A stretch of 32,986 bases of DNA, taken from Paracoccaceae bacterium (GTDB taxonomy: Bacteria; Pseudomonadota; Alphaproteobacteria; Rhodobacterales; Rhodobacteraceae). Of the stretch, positions 5,881 to 15,561 are shown piece by piece; the stretch's first letter is position 1; every line of letters begins with the position of its first letter. The translations under genes and the position numbers were made by a program. The notes below the pieces were generated by a model that was not told the DNA's origin, made no database searches, and saw only the letters and a program-made list of their open reading frames with translations. Location of the stretch: contig JAGRMG010000042.1 in NCBI GenBank assembly GCA_020441385.1, positions 1-32,986 on the forward strand. Reading direction: 5' to 3'.

Positions 5881-8810
5881 GGATCGCCGGGAACGGGCTG
5901 CTGGGGGAGGCACGCCAGGTCGCGTTCAGTTTCGACGGGCGGCGCTTCACCGGGCTCGAGGGCGATACGCTGGCCTCGGCGCTGCTGGCGGGCGGGGTGC
6001 GGCTGATGGGGCGGTCGTTCAAGTATCACCGCCCGCGCGGGGTGCTGGGCGCGGGCAGCGAGGAGCCCAACGCGCTGGTCACGATCGGGCGCGGCGCGGC
6101 GCGCGAGCCGAACATGCGCGCCACCGTGCAGGAGATATTCGACGGGCTGGAGGCGAGCAGCCAGAACCGCTGGCCGTCGCTGGGGTTCGATCTGCTGTCG
6201 CTCAACGATCTGGCGGCGCCGTTCTTCGGGGCGGGATTCTACTACAAGACTTTCATGTGGCCGAAATCCTTCTGGGAAAAGGTCTATGAGCCAATGATCC
6301 GGCGCGCGGCGGGGCTGGGCGCGCTTTCGGGGCTGCCCAATCCCGACAGGTACGAGCGCGCCTTCGCCTTCTGCGATCTGCTGGTCATCGGGGCCGGGCC
6401 GGCGGGCCTGATGGCGGCGCTGGTGGCCGCCCGCTCGGGCGCCGACGTGATCCTGGCCGATGAGGATTCGCGCATGGGCGGGCGGCTGCTGGCCGAAACC
6501 CGCGAGATCGGCGGGCAGGCAGGCCATGCCTGGGCGGCGGAGGTTCTGGCCGAACTGGGCGCCATGGCGAACGTGCGCCTGATGACCCGCACCACGGTGG
6601 TCGGCGCCTATGACCAAGGCACATACGGGGCGCTGGAGCGGGTGGGCCACCACCGCCCGCGCCACAGCCGCGCGCTGCCGCTGGAGTGTTTCTGGCGGAT
6701 CGTGGCGCGGCGGGCGGTGCTGGCGGCGGGTGCGCTGGAGCGCCCGGTGGCGTTTCGCGACAACGACCGCCCCGGCATCATGACGGCGGGGGCGGTGCGG
6801 GCCTATCTGAACCGCTGGGGCGTCAGCCCGGGGCGCGCGGTGACGGTTTTCGCCAACAACGACGACGGCCATCGCACGGCGCGCGATCTGGTGGCGGCGG
6901 GTGTGCATGTGGCGGGCGTGATCGACAGCCGTCACGACGCGCCGCTTTCGGATGCCTTCGAGGTGCATCGCGGCGCCCGGGTCTGCGGTGCCTCGGGGCG
7001 GCGCGGACTTGAGAGCATCACCATCCGCAGCGTCGCGGGCGAAAGCCGGGTGCAGACCGATTGCCTGGGCGTTTCGGGCGGCTGGAACCCGTCGCTGCAT
7101 CTCAGCTGCCACATGAACGCGCGCCCGCTCTGGCGCAGGGACATCGCCGCCTTCGTGCCGGCCCCGGGTGCGGTGCCGGGGCTGGAGCCCGCCGGCGCCT
7201 GCAACGGCGCGTTTTCCACGGCCGCCTGCCTGCGCGAGGGGGCGGCGGCGGCGCGCGCGGCGCTGGCCGATCTGGGGCGCAGGCCCGCCGGGTTCGATCT
7301 GCCGCAGGCCGAGGACGCGGCCTATGCGATAACCCCGCTCTGGGCCGTGCCGGGAAGGGGCCGGGCGTGGCTGGATTTCCAGAACGACGTGACGGTCAAG
7401 GACGTGCGGCAGGCCGCGGCCGAGAATTTCCGCTCGGTCGAGCATATGAAACGCTACACCACCCAGGGCATGGCCACCGATCAGGGCAAGAACTCGAACG
7501 TTTCGGCGCTGGCGGTGCTGGCCGATGCCACCGGGCGCGGCATCGCCGAGACCGGCACCACCACGTTCCGCCCGCCCTATGTGCCGGTGGCGATCGCGGC
7601 GCTGGGCGCGGGGGGGCAGGGCAAGGGGTTCGCGCCCGAACGCCTGACCACCAGCCATTCCGCCAGTGTCGAGCGCGGCGCGCCGATGATCGAGGCGGGG
7701 TTGTGGTACAGGCCGGGCTATTTTCCCGCCCCCGGCGAGTCCGGCTGGCGCCAGTCCTGCGACCGCGAGGTGAACATGGTGCGCGGCGCCGTGGGCGTCT
7801 GCGATGTCTCGACGCTGGGCAAGATCGACATCCAGGGGCCCGATGCGGGGGCGCTGCTCGATTTCGTCTATACCAACAGGTTTTCCACGCTGAAGGCCGG
7901 GCGCGTCCGCTACGGCCTGATGCTGCGCGAGGACGGGTTCGTGATGGATGACGGCACCACCGCGCGGCTGGGTGAAACCCATTTCCTGATGACGACGACC
8001 ACCGCTGCGGCCGGAGAGGTGATGCGTCATCTTCAGTTCGTGCATCAGTGCCTGCGTCCGGATTGGGACGTGTCGATCGTTTCGGTCACAGAGCAATGGG
8101 CGCAGTTCGCCATCGCCGGGCCGAAATCGCGGGAGTTGGTGAACGGCCTGCTCGATACGCCGCTGCGCGAGGGGGACTGGCCGTTCATGGCGTGCGGGCC
8201 GGTTTCGGTGCTGGGGGTCGGGGCGCGGCTGTTCCGGATCTCGTTTTCGGGCGAACACGCCTATGAACTGGCGGTGCCGGCGCGCTTTGGCGACAGCCTG
8301 TTCCGCATGCTGCTGGAGCGGGCGGCGGCCCTGGGCGGCGGGCCCTACGGCATGGAGGCCCTGAACGTGCTGAGAATCGAGAAGGGCCATATCACCCACG
8401 CCGAAATTCACGGCCGCACCACGGCTTGCGATATCGGCATGGCGGGCATGGTGTCGGACGGGAAGGACTGTATCGGCAAGACCATGGCGGGCCGTCCGGG
8501 TCTTGTCGATCCGGGCCGCGAGAGGCTGGTGGGGCTGAAACCCTCGGGTGCGGCCAGGCAGCTGATCGCCGGGGCGCATCTGTTCGCCCCGGGCGGGGAT
8601 GCGGTGCGCCGGAACGCTCAGGGCTACATCACCTCGGCGGCGTTCTCGCCGACGCTGGGGCACATGATCGCGCTGGCGTTTCTCAGGCACGGGCCCGAAC
8701 GGATCGGCGAAACGGTGCGCATGGTCGATCACCTGCGCGCGATCGAGGCCGAATGCGAGGTCGTGAACCCGGTGTTCTTCGACCCCGAGGGAGGGCGCGT
8801 GCGTGGCTGA
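5877..8810 (+). CDS. soxA: Sarcosine oxidase alpha subunit
   Basis: A 977-residue protein, the usual size for SoxA. The N-terminal 100 residues form the 2Fe-2S-ferredoxin-like domain of the family (KYHRPRGVLGAG region). An NAD-binding Rossmann segment follows with VIGAGPAGLMAAL near residues 171-183; SoxA is known to bind NAD+ tightly without using it in turnover. The C-terminal third, from about residue 595, resembles the aminomethyltransferase GcvT and binds tetrahydrofolate, giving 5,10-methylene-THF from the sarcosine methyl group. It starts in an ATGA overlap with soxD and its end overlaps soxG by eight bases. No frame disruption was seen over its length. Confidence 0.94.
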   Translation: MRIAGNGLLGEARQVAFSFDGRRFTGLEGDTLASALLAGGVRLMGRSFKYHRPRGVLGAGSEEPNALVTIGRGAAREPNMRATVQEIFDGLEASSQNRWPSLGFDLLSLNDLAAPFFGAGFYYKTFMWPKSFWEKVYEPMIRRAAGLGALSGLPNPDRYERAFAFCDLLVIGAGPAGLMAALVAARSGADVILADEDSRMGGRLLAETREIGGQAGHAWAAEVLAELGAMANVRLMTRTTVVGAYDQGTYGALERVGHHRPRHSRALPLECFWRIVARRAVLAAGALERPVAFRDNDRPGIMTAGAVRAYLNRWGVSPGRAVTVFANNDDGHRTARDLVAAGVHVAGVIDSRHDAPLSDAFEVHRGARVCGASGRRGLESITIRSVAGESRVQTDCLGVSGGWNPSLHLSCHMNARPLWRRDIAAFVPAPGAVPGLEPAGACNGAFSTAACLREGAAAARAALADLGRRPAGFDLPQAEDAAYAITPLWAVPGRGRAWLDFQNDVTVKDVRQAAAENFRSVEHMKRYTTQGMATDQGKNSNVSALAVLADATGRGIAETGTTTFRPPYVPVAIAALGAGGQGKGFAPERLTTSHSASVERGAPMIEAGLWYRPGYFPAPGESGWRQSCDREVNMVRGAVGVCDVSTLGKIDIQGPDAGALLDFVYTNRFSTLKAGRVRYGLMLREDGFVMDDGTTARLGETHFLMTTTTAAAGEVMRHLQFVHQCLRPDWDVSIVSVTEQWAQFAIAGPKSRELVNGLLDTPLREGDWPFMACGPVSVLGVGARLFRISFSGEHAYELAVPARFGDSLFRMLLERAAALGGGPYGMEALNVLRIEKGHITHAEIHGRTTACDIGMAGMVSDGKDCIGKTMAGRPGLVDPGRERLVGLKPSGAARQLIAGAHLFAPGGDAVRRNAQGYITSAAFSPTLGHMIALAFLRHGPERIGETVRMVDHLRAIEAECEVVNPVFFDPEGGRVRG

Positions 8811-9348
8811 GCTGATCGCCAGGACCCCCTGCGCGGGGCTGTTGCCGCTGGCCGTCGGCGGAGTCGATCTGACCGAGGAAAGCCTTGGCGCGCTGACCAC
8901 GCTGTCGCCCCGTCGCGGCCAGGAGGCGGCATTGTCGGAGGCGCTGGAAGCGGCGCATGGCATGGCGTTTCCAGCGCCCAACCGGACCACCGGCAAGGCG
9001 GGGGCGCGCGCCATCTGGTTCGGGCGCGGCCAGGCGCTTCTGGCCGGGCCCGAACCGGATGCCGACCTGGCGCGCCTGGCGGCGCTCAGCGATCAGTCCG
9101 ATGCCTGGGCCGTGGTGCGCCTGCGCGGGGCGGGCGCGGTGGACGTGCTGGCGCGGCTGGTGCCGCTGGATCTGCGCGCCGCGGCGTTCAGGCGCGGGCA
9201 TACGGCACGCAGCGAACTGGCGCAGATGATGGCCTCGATCACCCGGCTTGGCGCGGACGACTTCCAGATCATGGTGTTCAGGTCGATGGCCGCAACCCTG
9301 GTGGGTGAACTGAAAACGGCCATGGAAGCCGTGGCCGCGCGCGGGTAA
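8803..9348 (+). CDS. soxG: Sarcosine oxidase gamma subunit
   Basis: A 181-residue protein with the SoxG pattern: an N-terminal stretch with an LSPRRGQ element and a C-terminal GcvT-like half (WAVVRLRGAGAVDVLARL, ending in a helix after FRSMAATLVGEL). Gamma is the structural subunit that contacts alpha in the heterotetramer. The only workable start is a GTG at 8803, eight bases inside soxA, with GAGGGAGGG upstream. Last gene of soxBDAG; neither glyA nor purU, which accompany the operon in some bacteria, is present here. Confidence 0.9.
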   Translation: MAELIARTPCAGLLPLAVGGVDLTEESLGALTTLSPRRGQEAALSEALEAAHGMAFPAPNRTTGKAGARAIWFGRGQALLAGPEPDADLARLAALSDQSDAWAVVRLRGAGAVDVLARLVPLDLRAAAFRRGHTARSELAQMMASITRLGADDFQIMVFRSMAATLVGELKTAMEAVAARG

Positions 9349-9385
9349 GCTGCGCGCGCCTGCTGATGATTCCGGAGCCTGCCCG

Positions 9386-9688
9386 ATGCGAATTGCCATT
9401 GCCGCCACCGTTCTTCTTGCCGCAGCCGTGCCGGCCCTTGCCGACAGCGCCAAGGAGACCGATTGCCGTTACCAGGCGCAGGTTGCCGCCGCGGTCCAGA
9501 AGGCGCGCATGGACGGGGTGCCCGAACGCGAGCTGGCCGAGTCCATCGCCCGGACGCAACCGACCTGGCCGGAACGCTACAACAACGCGATTCCGGTTCT
9601 GGGCGGCGCGGTCTATCAGCTGAAAAAGCACGACCTGCGCGTGGTCGATCTGGGCGAGCAATGGATGGCGATGTGCATGTCGCAATAG
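9386..9688 (+). CDS. Small exported protein of unknown function
   Basis: A 100-residue protein with a clear signal peptide (MRIAIAATVLLAAAVPALA, cut probably after ALA at 19). The mature part of about 80 residues has two cysteines (at residues 27 and 96), which could pair in the periplasm, and is otherwise hydrophilic. I recognise no domain. It follows soxG by 37 bases on the same strand with its own GGAG ribosome site, so it could be read through from the sox operon. It faces pncC convergently with only 10 bases between the stop codons. Confidence 0.75.
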   Translation: MRIAIAATVLLAAAVPALADSAKETDCRYQAQVAAAVQKARMDGVPERELAESIARTQPTWPERYNNAIPVLGGAVYQLKKHDLRVVDLGEQWMAMCMSQ

Positions 9689-9698
9689 CGCGCGCCGC

Positions 9699-10190
9699 TC
9701 AGCCGCCGGCCCCGGCAGGGCCGGCAAGCGCGCGCCCGAGCAGTTCCAGCGCGTGATCTCGCGCGGCCTCGCGCACGGCGGCGCGGCCCAGCGGGCCGAA
9801 TTCGACGGTTTCGGCAAATGTTGCGCGCCCGCGCGCGGCCAGCGCGAAACAGACCCGGCCCTCGGGTTTGAATTCCGACCCGCCCGGCCCGGCGATCCCG
9901 GTGATGGACACCGCCAGCCCGACTGGCGCGCGGGCCAGCGCGCCATCGGCCATTTCGCGCGCCACCTGTTCGGACACGGCACCATGTGCGGCCAGGGTTT
10001 CGGCGCGCACGCCCAGAAGCTCGCGCTTGGCGGCGTTGGAATAGGTGACGAGGCCGCGTTCGACCACGTCCGAGGATCCGGCGATATCGGTCAGCGCCGC
10101 GGCCACCATGCCGCCGGTACAGCTTTCGGCGGTGGCGATGCGCACACCCGCCGCGCGCGCACGCTCCAGGATCGCGGCCACGTCGGTCAT
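9699..10190 (-). CDS. pncC: CinA C-terminal domain protein, nicotinamide-nucleotide amidohydrolase
   Basis: A 163-residue stand-alone CinA C-terminal domain. Members deamidate nicotinamide mononucleotide to nicotinate mononucleotide in NAD salvage. The signature ATAESCTGG at residues 19-27 carries the presumed catalytic Ser23, and GIAGPGG further on is also characteristic. The N-terminal molybdopterin-like domain of full CinA is absent, as is normal for PncC. It overlaps pgpA by four bases (ATGA) and is the last of the ispDF-pgpA-pncC run. The biochemical role is inferred from the family. Confidence 0.85.
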   Translation of the reverse strand: MTDVAAILERARAAGVRIATAESCTGGMVAAALTDIAGSSDVVERGLVTYSNAAKRELLGVRAETLAAHGAVSEQVAREMADGALARAPVGLAVSITGIAGPGGSEFKPEGRVCFALAARGRATFAETVEFGPLGRAAVREAARDHALELLGRALAGPAGAGG

Positions 10191-10684
10191 GCCGGCAGCC
10201 CGTGCGCGACAAGGGCCAGCGCAAGCACGCCGGCGGCGGCGAAGGCGCCCGCGATAACGTCGTCCAGCATGACTCCCAGCGGATCGCCGCGCCGGTCGGC
10301 CCAGCCGACCGGGCCGGGCTTGGCGATGTCGAACAGCCGGAACAGCAAGAACGCGGCGATCCAGCCCGGCCACAGCGCGAGGATGTCGATACCCAGCCGG
10401 TCGGCCGCCGAACTGAGCGGCAGGAGCGCGACGAACTGGCCTGCGACCTCGTCGATGACGATATGGGACGGGTCGTGATCCTCTTGCCCCTCGGTCATCT
10501 GGATGGTTGCCCAGACGCCGAGGATGAAAACCGCCGCCGTGCCCATGACGAGAACCGCAAATCCGCCCGCCAGATGCAGCCCCCAGGCCAGCGGCAGCGC
10601 CGCCAGAGAGCCCCAGGTGCCCGGCGCCGGGCGCAGGTGCCCGATGCCGAACACCGTGCCGGCGACATGCGCGATCCGTTTCAT
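10187..10684 (-). CDS. pgpA: Phosphatidylglycerophosphatase A
   Basis: A 165-residue inner-membrane protein. PgpA removes the phosphate from phosphatidylglycerophosphate to make phosphatidylglycerol. Family features are visible: the N-terminal [19 protein letters not shown] motif (about residues 13-31), hydrophobic helices near 28-57 and 108-120, the acidic metal-binding DEVAGQ after HIVID, and LLDDVIAG-like [12 protein letters not shown] close to the C-terminus. Its start overlaps the ispDF stop by four bases and its stop overlaps the pncC start by four bases, so the three are translationally coupled. Confidence 0.9.
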   Translation of the reverse strand: MKRIAHVAGTVFGIGHLRPAPGTWGSLAALPLAWGLHLAGGFAVLVMGTAAVFILGVWATIQMTEGQEDHDPSHIVIDEVAGQFVALLPLSSAADRLGIDILALWPGWIAAFLLFRLFDIAKPGPVGWADRRGDPLGVMLDDVIAGAFAAAGVLALALVAHGLPA

Positions 10685-11823
10685 GCGCGCACCAGCGTCG
10701 CCGTGGCCATCGCGGCGATGCCCTCGCCGCGCCCGGTGAAACCCAGCCGTTCCGAGGTGGTCGCCTTGACCGACACCGCACCGGCGGCCACGCCGGCAAT
10801 GCGGGCCAGCGTGGCGCGCATGCTGTCCGCATGGGGGCCGATCCGCGGACTTTCGCAGATCAGCGTGCAGTCGAGATTGGCGATGCGGTAACCGGCGCGC
10901 GCCGCCAGCCCGGCGGCATGGCGCAGGAACGTGTCGCTGGCCGCGCCCTTCCATTGCGGATCGCTCGGCGGGAAGTGCCGGCCGATATCGCCCTGCGCCA
11001 GCGCGCCATAGATCGCGTCGGTGATCGCGTGCATGCCGACATCGGCGTCGGAATGGCCCTTGAGGCCGCGATCGTGCGGCACCGCGACCCCGCAAAGCGT
11101 GACGTGATCGCCGGGCCCGAACCGGTGCACGTCGAACCCGTTGCCCAGCCTGATGTTCATGTGCCCCCCGAGAATGCGTTCGGCCCGGTCGAAATCCTGC
11201 GCCCGGGTGATCTTGATATTGTCGGGGTCGCCGGGCAGGATGGCAACCGCCATTCCGGCCGCGCGGGCGATGGCGACATCGTCGGCGGCGGGGTCGTGGT
11301 CGTGGGCGGTATGGGCCGCGATGATCCCCTCATAGCGAAAGCCCTGCGGCGTCTGCGCCGCGAACAGGCCGTCGCGGTCGCGGATGCCGGTGACGAAGCC
11401 GTCTTTCCCCGTCCAGAGCGCGTCGGTCACGGCCAGGCCGGGGGCCGCGCCCTGGTGATCGTCGAGCGCGTCGATGACCGACGCGATGGTTTCGGGGCGC
11501 ACGCAGGGGCGGGCGGCGTCGTGGATCAGCAGCTTGTCGATACCCAGCCCCCAGAGCGCCAGCAGACCGGCCCGCACGGATGCCGCGCGGTCGGCGCCGC
11601 CGGTCGTCAGGATCAGCCCGTGACGCGCGTCCAGTCCGGCCCAGTGGGCGCGGTCGGCTTCGGCCACGACCAGCACGATATGCGCGATGCCGGGGGCGGC
11701 GCGGAACGCCTCGATTGTCCAGTCGGCCACGCGCTTTCCGGCCAGTTCGCGCCATTGCTTGGGCACCGCGCCCCCGGCGCGCTGGCCGCGTCCGGCGGCG
11801 ACGATCAGGGCGGCTGTGGTCAT
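10681..11823 (-). CDS. ispDF: Bifunctional IspD/IspF enzyme of the MEP isoprenoid pathway
   Basis: A 380-residue fusion, as found in many alphaproteobacteria. Residues 1-220 are IspD, which makes 4-diphosphocytidyl-2-C-methylerythritol from MEP and CTP; the CTP-binding [13 protein letters not shown] (6-18), VPKQW and HDAARPCV motifs are visible. Residues 222-380 are IspF, which makes the cyclodiphosphate; the zinc ligands in GFDVHRF (Asp231, His233) and the KGHSDADV and [14 protein letters not shown] segments are intact. Linking non-consecutive steps 3 and 5 in one chain is typical for this fusion. First gene of its coupled operon, diverging from dusB. Confidence 0.95.
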   Translation of the reverse strand: MTTAALIVAAGRGQRAGGAVPKQWRELAGKRVADWTIEAFRAAPGIAHIVLVVAEADRAHWAGLDARHGLILTTGGADRAASVRAGLLALWGLGIDKLLIHDAARPCVRPETIASVIDALDDHQGAAPGLAVTDALWTGKDGFVTGIRDRDGLFAAQTPQGFRYEGIIAAHTAHDHDPAADDVAIARAAGMAVAILPGDPDNIKITRAQDFDRAERILGGHMNIRLGNGFDVHRFGPGDHVTLCGVAVPHDRGLKGHSDADVGMHAITDAIYGALAQGDIGRHFPPSDPQWKGAASDTFLRHAAGLAARAGYRIANLDCTLICESPRIGPHADSMRATLARIAGVAAGAVSVKATTSERLGFTGRGEGIAAMATATLVRA

Positions 11824-12027
11824 TGCGCGTGGCTCCTGTGGCGGCCGGGGAAGTCGGCGAAGGTTTATTCGCTACGCCCCGAGGGCGCAATCGCCGGCGT
11901 GGCCTTGCACAACAAACAGGCAACGCACGCCAGAACGCGCCGGCATTGCGGCCCGAATCCGGCTGCGAACTTGTGAAAACGCCCTGTTTGCGCTAGCCAG
12001 AGCGCGATTGCACAAGGATCAGGCAGC
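11824..12027. promoter_or_regulatory. Divergent promoter region between ispDF and nifR3/ntr operon
   Basis: These 204 bases must hold the promoters of ispDF (leftward) and of the nifR3-ntr run (rightward). I see no near-consensus sigma70 elements, no sigma54 -24/-12 pair and no clear NtrC palindrome. A TTGCACAACAAACAGGCAA stretch (11910-11928) is comparatively AT-rich and has short inverted TTG/CAA ends, but nothing proves it to be an operator. Confidence 0.35.
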
Positions 12028-13011
12028 TTGAAGCTCTCCCTCGGCCAAAGAACCGTGGTGCCGCCCGTGGTTCTGGCACCGATGGCCGGTATCACCGACC
12101 GTCCGTTCCGCGACCTGGTGCGGTCGTTCGGCGCCGGGCTCGTGGTCAGCGAGATGGTGGCCAGCCAGGAGATGGTGCAGGCCAAGCCCGGCGTGCGCGA
12201 GCGCGCCGAACTGGGCGCGGATGTCGAGAACACCGTCGTGCAGATCGCCGGGCGCGAGGCGCACTGGATGGCCGAGGCGGCGCGCTGGCTGGCCGATCGC
12301 GGCGCGGCGGTGATCGACATCAACATGGGCTGTCCGGCGCGCAAGGTCACCAACGGCTATTCCGGCTCGGCCCTGCTGAAGACGCCCGATCACGCGCTGC
12401 GCCTGATCGAGGCGGTGGTGAACGCGGTCGATGTGCCGGTAACGCTGAAAACCAGGCTGGGCTGGGACGAAAGCCTGATGAACGCGCCCGAGGTGGCGGC
12501 CCGCGCCCAGGCGGCGGGCATCCGCATGGTGACGATCCATGGCCGCACCCGCTGCCAGTTCTACAAGGGGCGTGCCGACTGGGCCGCGATACGGGCGGTG
12601 CGCGAGGCGGTGTCGGTGCCGGTCATCGCCAATGGCGATATCGTCGATACCGCCAGCGCGCGGGCGGCGCTGGCGGCCTCGGGCGCCGATGGCGTGATGG
12701 TCGGGCGCGGGGCGCGGGGGCGGCCCTGGCTGCCGGGCCGGATCGCGCATGACATCTACGGCACGCCGGCCCCCGCGATACCGAGTGGCGGCGGACTTAT
12801 AGACATGGTTTCAGATCATTACGAGGCGATGCTGAGGTTCTATGGCCGCGATCTGGGGCACCGTGTCGCGCGCAAGCATCTGGGCTGGTACATGGACGCC
12901 GCCGGCACCGGCGCGATGCTGCGCCGCGCGGTGCTGACCGGCACCGACCCGGCGGCGGTGCTGCGGCTGTTGCCCGATGCGCTGTCCGAAGGCGGGCGGG
13001 CGGCGGCATGA
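12028..13011 (+). CDS. dusB: tRNA-dihydrouridine synthase, NifR3 type
   Basis: A 327-residue FMN enzyme that reduces uridines in the D-loop of tRNA. Family motifs: LAPMAGITDRPFR (residues 16-28), INMGCPARKV with the catalytic Cys102, HGRTRCQFYKG, and the FMN-phosphate region GADGVMVGRGARGRPW. It is called nifR3 in Rhodobacter, where it is the first gene of the nifR3-ntrB-ntrC operon; the same order is seen here. The best start is a TTG at 12028, matching the usual beginning of the family and lying behind AAGGA; no ATG fits. A rare start may keep its yield low relative to transcription. Its stop overlaps the ntrB start as ATGA. Confidence 0.93.
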   Translation: MKLSLGQRTVVPPVVLAPMAGITDRPFRDLVRSFGAGLVVSEMVASQEMVQAKPGVRERAELGADVENTVVQIAGREAHWMAEAARWLADRGAAVIDINMGCPARKVTNGYSGSALLKTPDHALRLIEAVVNAVDVPVTLKTRLGWDESLMNAPEVAARAQAAGIRMVTIHGRTRCQFYKGRADWAAIRAVREAVSVPVIANGDIVDTASARAALAASGADGVMVGRGARGRPWLPGRIAHDIYGTPAPAIPSGGGLIDMVSDHYEAMLRFYGRDLGHRVARKHLGWYMDAAGTGAMLRRAVLTGTDPAAVLRLLPDALSEGGRAAA

Positions 13012-14090
13012 TCGGGAACGACGCAATCTGGGCCTCGCTGCCGGTGCCCGCCTTCCGGATCGACGCGGGCGACCGGATCGTCGATGCGAACCCGGCCGGC
13101 GAGGGGTTTCTCAACGCCTCGCTGAAATCCGTGGCGGGGGCGCCGGTATGGGACATGATCGCCATCGACGCGCCCATCGAGGCGGCATTCGCCCGCGCCC
13201 GTGCCGACGGCACGCCGCTCTTCGTCAACGACATCGACGTGGGCACAGGCAGCCGCGCGCCGTTGCAATGCGCCTTGCAGATCGCGCCGTTGCAGGGCCG
13301 CAAGGGCGAGATGATCATGCTGGTCAGCCCGCGCGAACTGGCCGGGCAGGCGATGCAGGGCCATTCGGTCAGGTCGGCGGCGCAGTCGGCCATCGGAATG
13401 GCCGGGATGCTGGCGCACGAGATCAAGAACCCGTTGGCCGGCATCATCGGCGCAGCGCAGCTTCTCGGCATGAACCTTGGACCGCAAGACATTGAACTGA
13501 CGGATCTTATCGTCGCGGAAAGCCGCCGGATCGTGAAGCTGCTCGAACAGGTCGAGCAGTTCGGCAATCTCAGCCCGCCCGATTTCCGGCCGGTCAATAT
13601 CCATGACGTTCTCGACCGGGCCCGGCGCTCGGCATTGCTGGGGTTCGGCGCCCATGTCGGCATCGCCGAGGATTACGACCCGTCGCTGCCGCTGGCCTGG
13701 GGCGATCCGGATCAGTTGTTGCAGGTGCTGCTGAACCTGTTGCGCAACGCCGCCGAGGCCGCTGCTCCGGCGGGCGGAAACATCAGGCTTCGCACCTATT
13801 TCGAACATGGCTTCCGGCTGCGCCGCAGCGATGTGTCCGGGCAGTCGCTGCCGCTCCAGATCGAGGTGACGGACGATGGCCCCGGCCTGCCCGACAGCAT
13901 CCGCGACGAGATTTTCGACCCGTTCGTGTCGGGCCGCGAGAACGGCACCGGTCTGGGGCTGGCGCTGGTCTCCAAGATCGTTTCGGATCACGGCGGATGG
14001 ATTTCCGTCACTTCGGCACCGGGGCGGACCACGTTCCGCCTGTCGCTGCCGCGGGTGCCGCGTGGCGATGAACGCAAGGAGACCGAGTGA
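13008..14090 (+). CDS. ntrB: Nitrogen regulation sensor histidine kinase/phosphatase NtrB
   Basis: A 360-residue soluble kinase with no membrane segment. A PAS domain covers about 10-105; the H-box [12 protein letters not shown] contains the phosphorylated His137; the ATP-binding domain follows with LLRNAAEAA (N-box, about 244), [10 protein letters not shown] (G1) and [13 protein letters not shown] (G2). NtrB is known to phosphorylate or dephosphorylate NtrC according to the state of the PII protein, reporting nitrogen supply. It starts within the dusB stop (ATGA) and its TGA shares an A with the ntrC ATG, so all three are coupled. Confidence 0.95.
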   Translation: MIGNDAIWASLPVPAFRIDAGDRIVDANPAGEGFLNASLKSVAGAPVWDMIAIDAPIEAAFARARADGTPLFVNDIDVGTGSRAPLQCALQIAPLQGRKGEMIMLVSPRELAGQAMQGHSVRSAAQSAIGMAGMLAHEIKNPLAGIIGAAQLLGMNLGPQDIELTDLIVAESRRIVKLLEQVEQFGNLSPPDFRPVNIHDVLDRARRSALLGFGAHVGIAEDYDPSLPLAWGDPDQLLQVLLNLLRNAAEAAAPAGGNIRLRTYFEHGFRLRRSDVSGQSLPLQIEVTDDGPGLPDSIRDEIFDPFVSGRENGTGLGLALVSKIVSDHGGWISVTSAPGRTTFRLSLPRVPRGDERKETE

Positions 14091-15460
14091 TGGAGGGCAC
14101 GGTTCTGGTTGCCGATGACGACCGCACGATCCGCACGGTTCTGACCCAGGCGCTGACCCGGGCGGGCTGCAAGGTCCACGCCACCTCTTCGCTGACGACG
14201 CTGATGCGCTGGGTGGGCGAGGGCAAGGGCGACGTGGTGATCTCGGATGTGGTCATGCCCGATGGCAACGGGCTCGAGATGCTGCCCAGGATCGCGCGGG
14301 ACCGGCCGGGCCTGCCGGTGATCGTGATCAGCGCCCAGAACACCATCATGACCGCGATCCGGGCCGCCGAGGCCGAGGCCTACGACTATCTGCCCAAGCC
14401 GTTCGATCTGCCCGATCTGATGAAACGCACCGCCAGGGCACTGGAACACAAACGCCGGCGCCCGCGCGGCGACCTGTCCGACGGGGGCGACGACAGGCCC
14501 GAAGATCTGCCGCTGGTCGGGCGGACGGCGGCGATGCAGGCGCTCTACCGTCTGCTGGCGCGGGTGATGAACACCGACATGGCGGTTTTGATCACTGGGG
14601 AAAGCGGCACCGGGAAATCCCTGATCGCCCGCGTCATCCACGATTTCTCGGATCGCCGCACATCGCCCTTCGTGACCGTCACCGGCGCCGAAGTGCACGG
14701 GCCGGACGGACCGGCGCGGGTGCTGGCGCGGGTCAGGGACGGTACCCTGATGATCGACGGGGTCGGCGATATCGACGATGCGGCGCAGGCCAGCATCGTG
14801 CGCATGATGGATGCGCCCGGCGATCACGCGCCGCGCTTCATGGCCGCCGGGCAGGGCGACGGGGCGGCCCTGATGCGGGACGGGCGGCTGCGCGGCGACC
14901 TGTTCTATCGCCTCGGCGGGGTGACGATCGAGGTGCCGGCCCTGCGCGACCGGGTGGACGACATCGTGCTGCTGGCCGACCATTTCCTGGCCCGCGCCCG
15001 GCAGGACGGCGCCCCCCTTCGCCGGTTCGCGCCGCAGGCGGGCGAGCTGTTGCGCGCCTACAGCTGGCCCGGCAATGTCCGGCAGTTGGAAAACGCGGTG
15101 CGCCGCCTCGCGCTGACGGGACGCGGCGAAGAGATCGGCCGCGCCGAGGTCGAGACCATGCTGAGCGGCCAGCCCGACATCGCCCCGGTTCTGGCCGGCG
15201 GCGACGGCGACCGGCTGTCGGCGTCGGTGGCGCGGCACCTGCGGCGCTATTTCGAGATGCACGGGAAGATGCTGCCCCCGCCCGGTGTCCATGCGCGAAT
15301 CCTGCGCGAGGTGGAATTGCCGCTGATCGAGGTCGCGCTCGAGGCGACCGGCGGAAATCAGGCGAAATGCGCCGATCTTCTGGGCATCAACCGCAATACC
15401 CTGCGCAAGAAAATCACCGACCTTGATATTCAGGTGACACGGCGCCGCAAAATGATGTAA
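14090..15460 (+). CDS. ntrC: Nitrogen response regulator NtrC (lacks GAFTGA)
   Basis: A 456-residue regulator. The receiver domain (1-120) has the acidic pocket at 10-11, phospho-acceptor Asp53 and Lys103. The AAA+ domain has Walker A GESGTGKS at 170-177. In the region after FVTV (about 198-215), where sigma54 activators have GAFTGA, the sequence reads [13 protein letters not shown], so the loop is missing; the Walker B Glu is also replaced (MIDGVGD, Gly224). A FIS-type helix-turn-helix closes the protein (415-452). In R. capsulatus an NtrC of this kind is known to activate sigma70 promoters, and the same is inferred here. The ATG at 14090 was preferred over GTG at 14087 because it is eight bases from AAGGAG. 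Confidence 0.93.
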   Translation: MEGTVLVADDDRTIRTVLTQALTRAGCKVHATSSLTTLMRWVGEGKGDVVISDVVMPDGNGLEMLPRIARDRPGLPVIVISAQNTIMTAIRAAEAEAYDYLPKPFDLPDLMKRTARALEHKRRRPRGDLSDGGDDRPEDLPLVGRTAAMQALYRLLARVMNTDMAVLITGESGTGKSLIARVIHDFSDRRTSPFVTVTGAEVHGPDGPARVLARVRDGTLMIDGVGDIDDAAQASIVRMMDAPGDHAPRFMAAGQGDGAALMRDGRLRGDLFYRLGGVTIEVPALRDRVDDIVLLADHFLARARQDGAPLRRFAPQAGELLRAYSWPGNVRQLENAVRRLALTGRGEEIGRAEVETMLSGQPDIAPVLAGGDGDRLSASVARHLRRYFEMHGKMLPPPGVHARILREVELPLIEVALEATGGNQAKCADLLGINRNTLRKKITDLDIQVTRRRKMM

Positions 15461-15561
15461 AACGGCCACACAAACCGTGGCGATCCGGTGCCAGTGCCGG
15501 AAAAGACCACGACATATGGCGGTACGCCGCGTCGAGCGGCACATCAAGATGAGGTCAGCAG

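Noticed and set aside
575-9014. Very long antisense open frames (for example 575-2593 plus, 2595-5564 minus, 5784-9014 minus)
   Set aside because: They lie opposite well-identified genes (tadG-like, gdh, soxB, soxA). Their translations are Arg/His/Gly/Ala-rich with no domain, as expected from the opposite strand of high-GC codons.
11910-11928. Possible NtrC operator before nifR3
   Set aside because: The TTGCAC...GGCAA stretch does not match the known dyad well and has no second copy.
15461-15561. Small gene or strong promoter between ntrC and ntrY
   Set aside because: Only short stems (GCCGC/GCGGC) and no near-consensus promoter or credible frame with a ribosome site.
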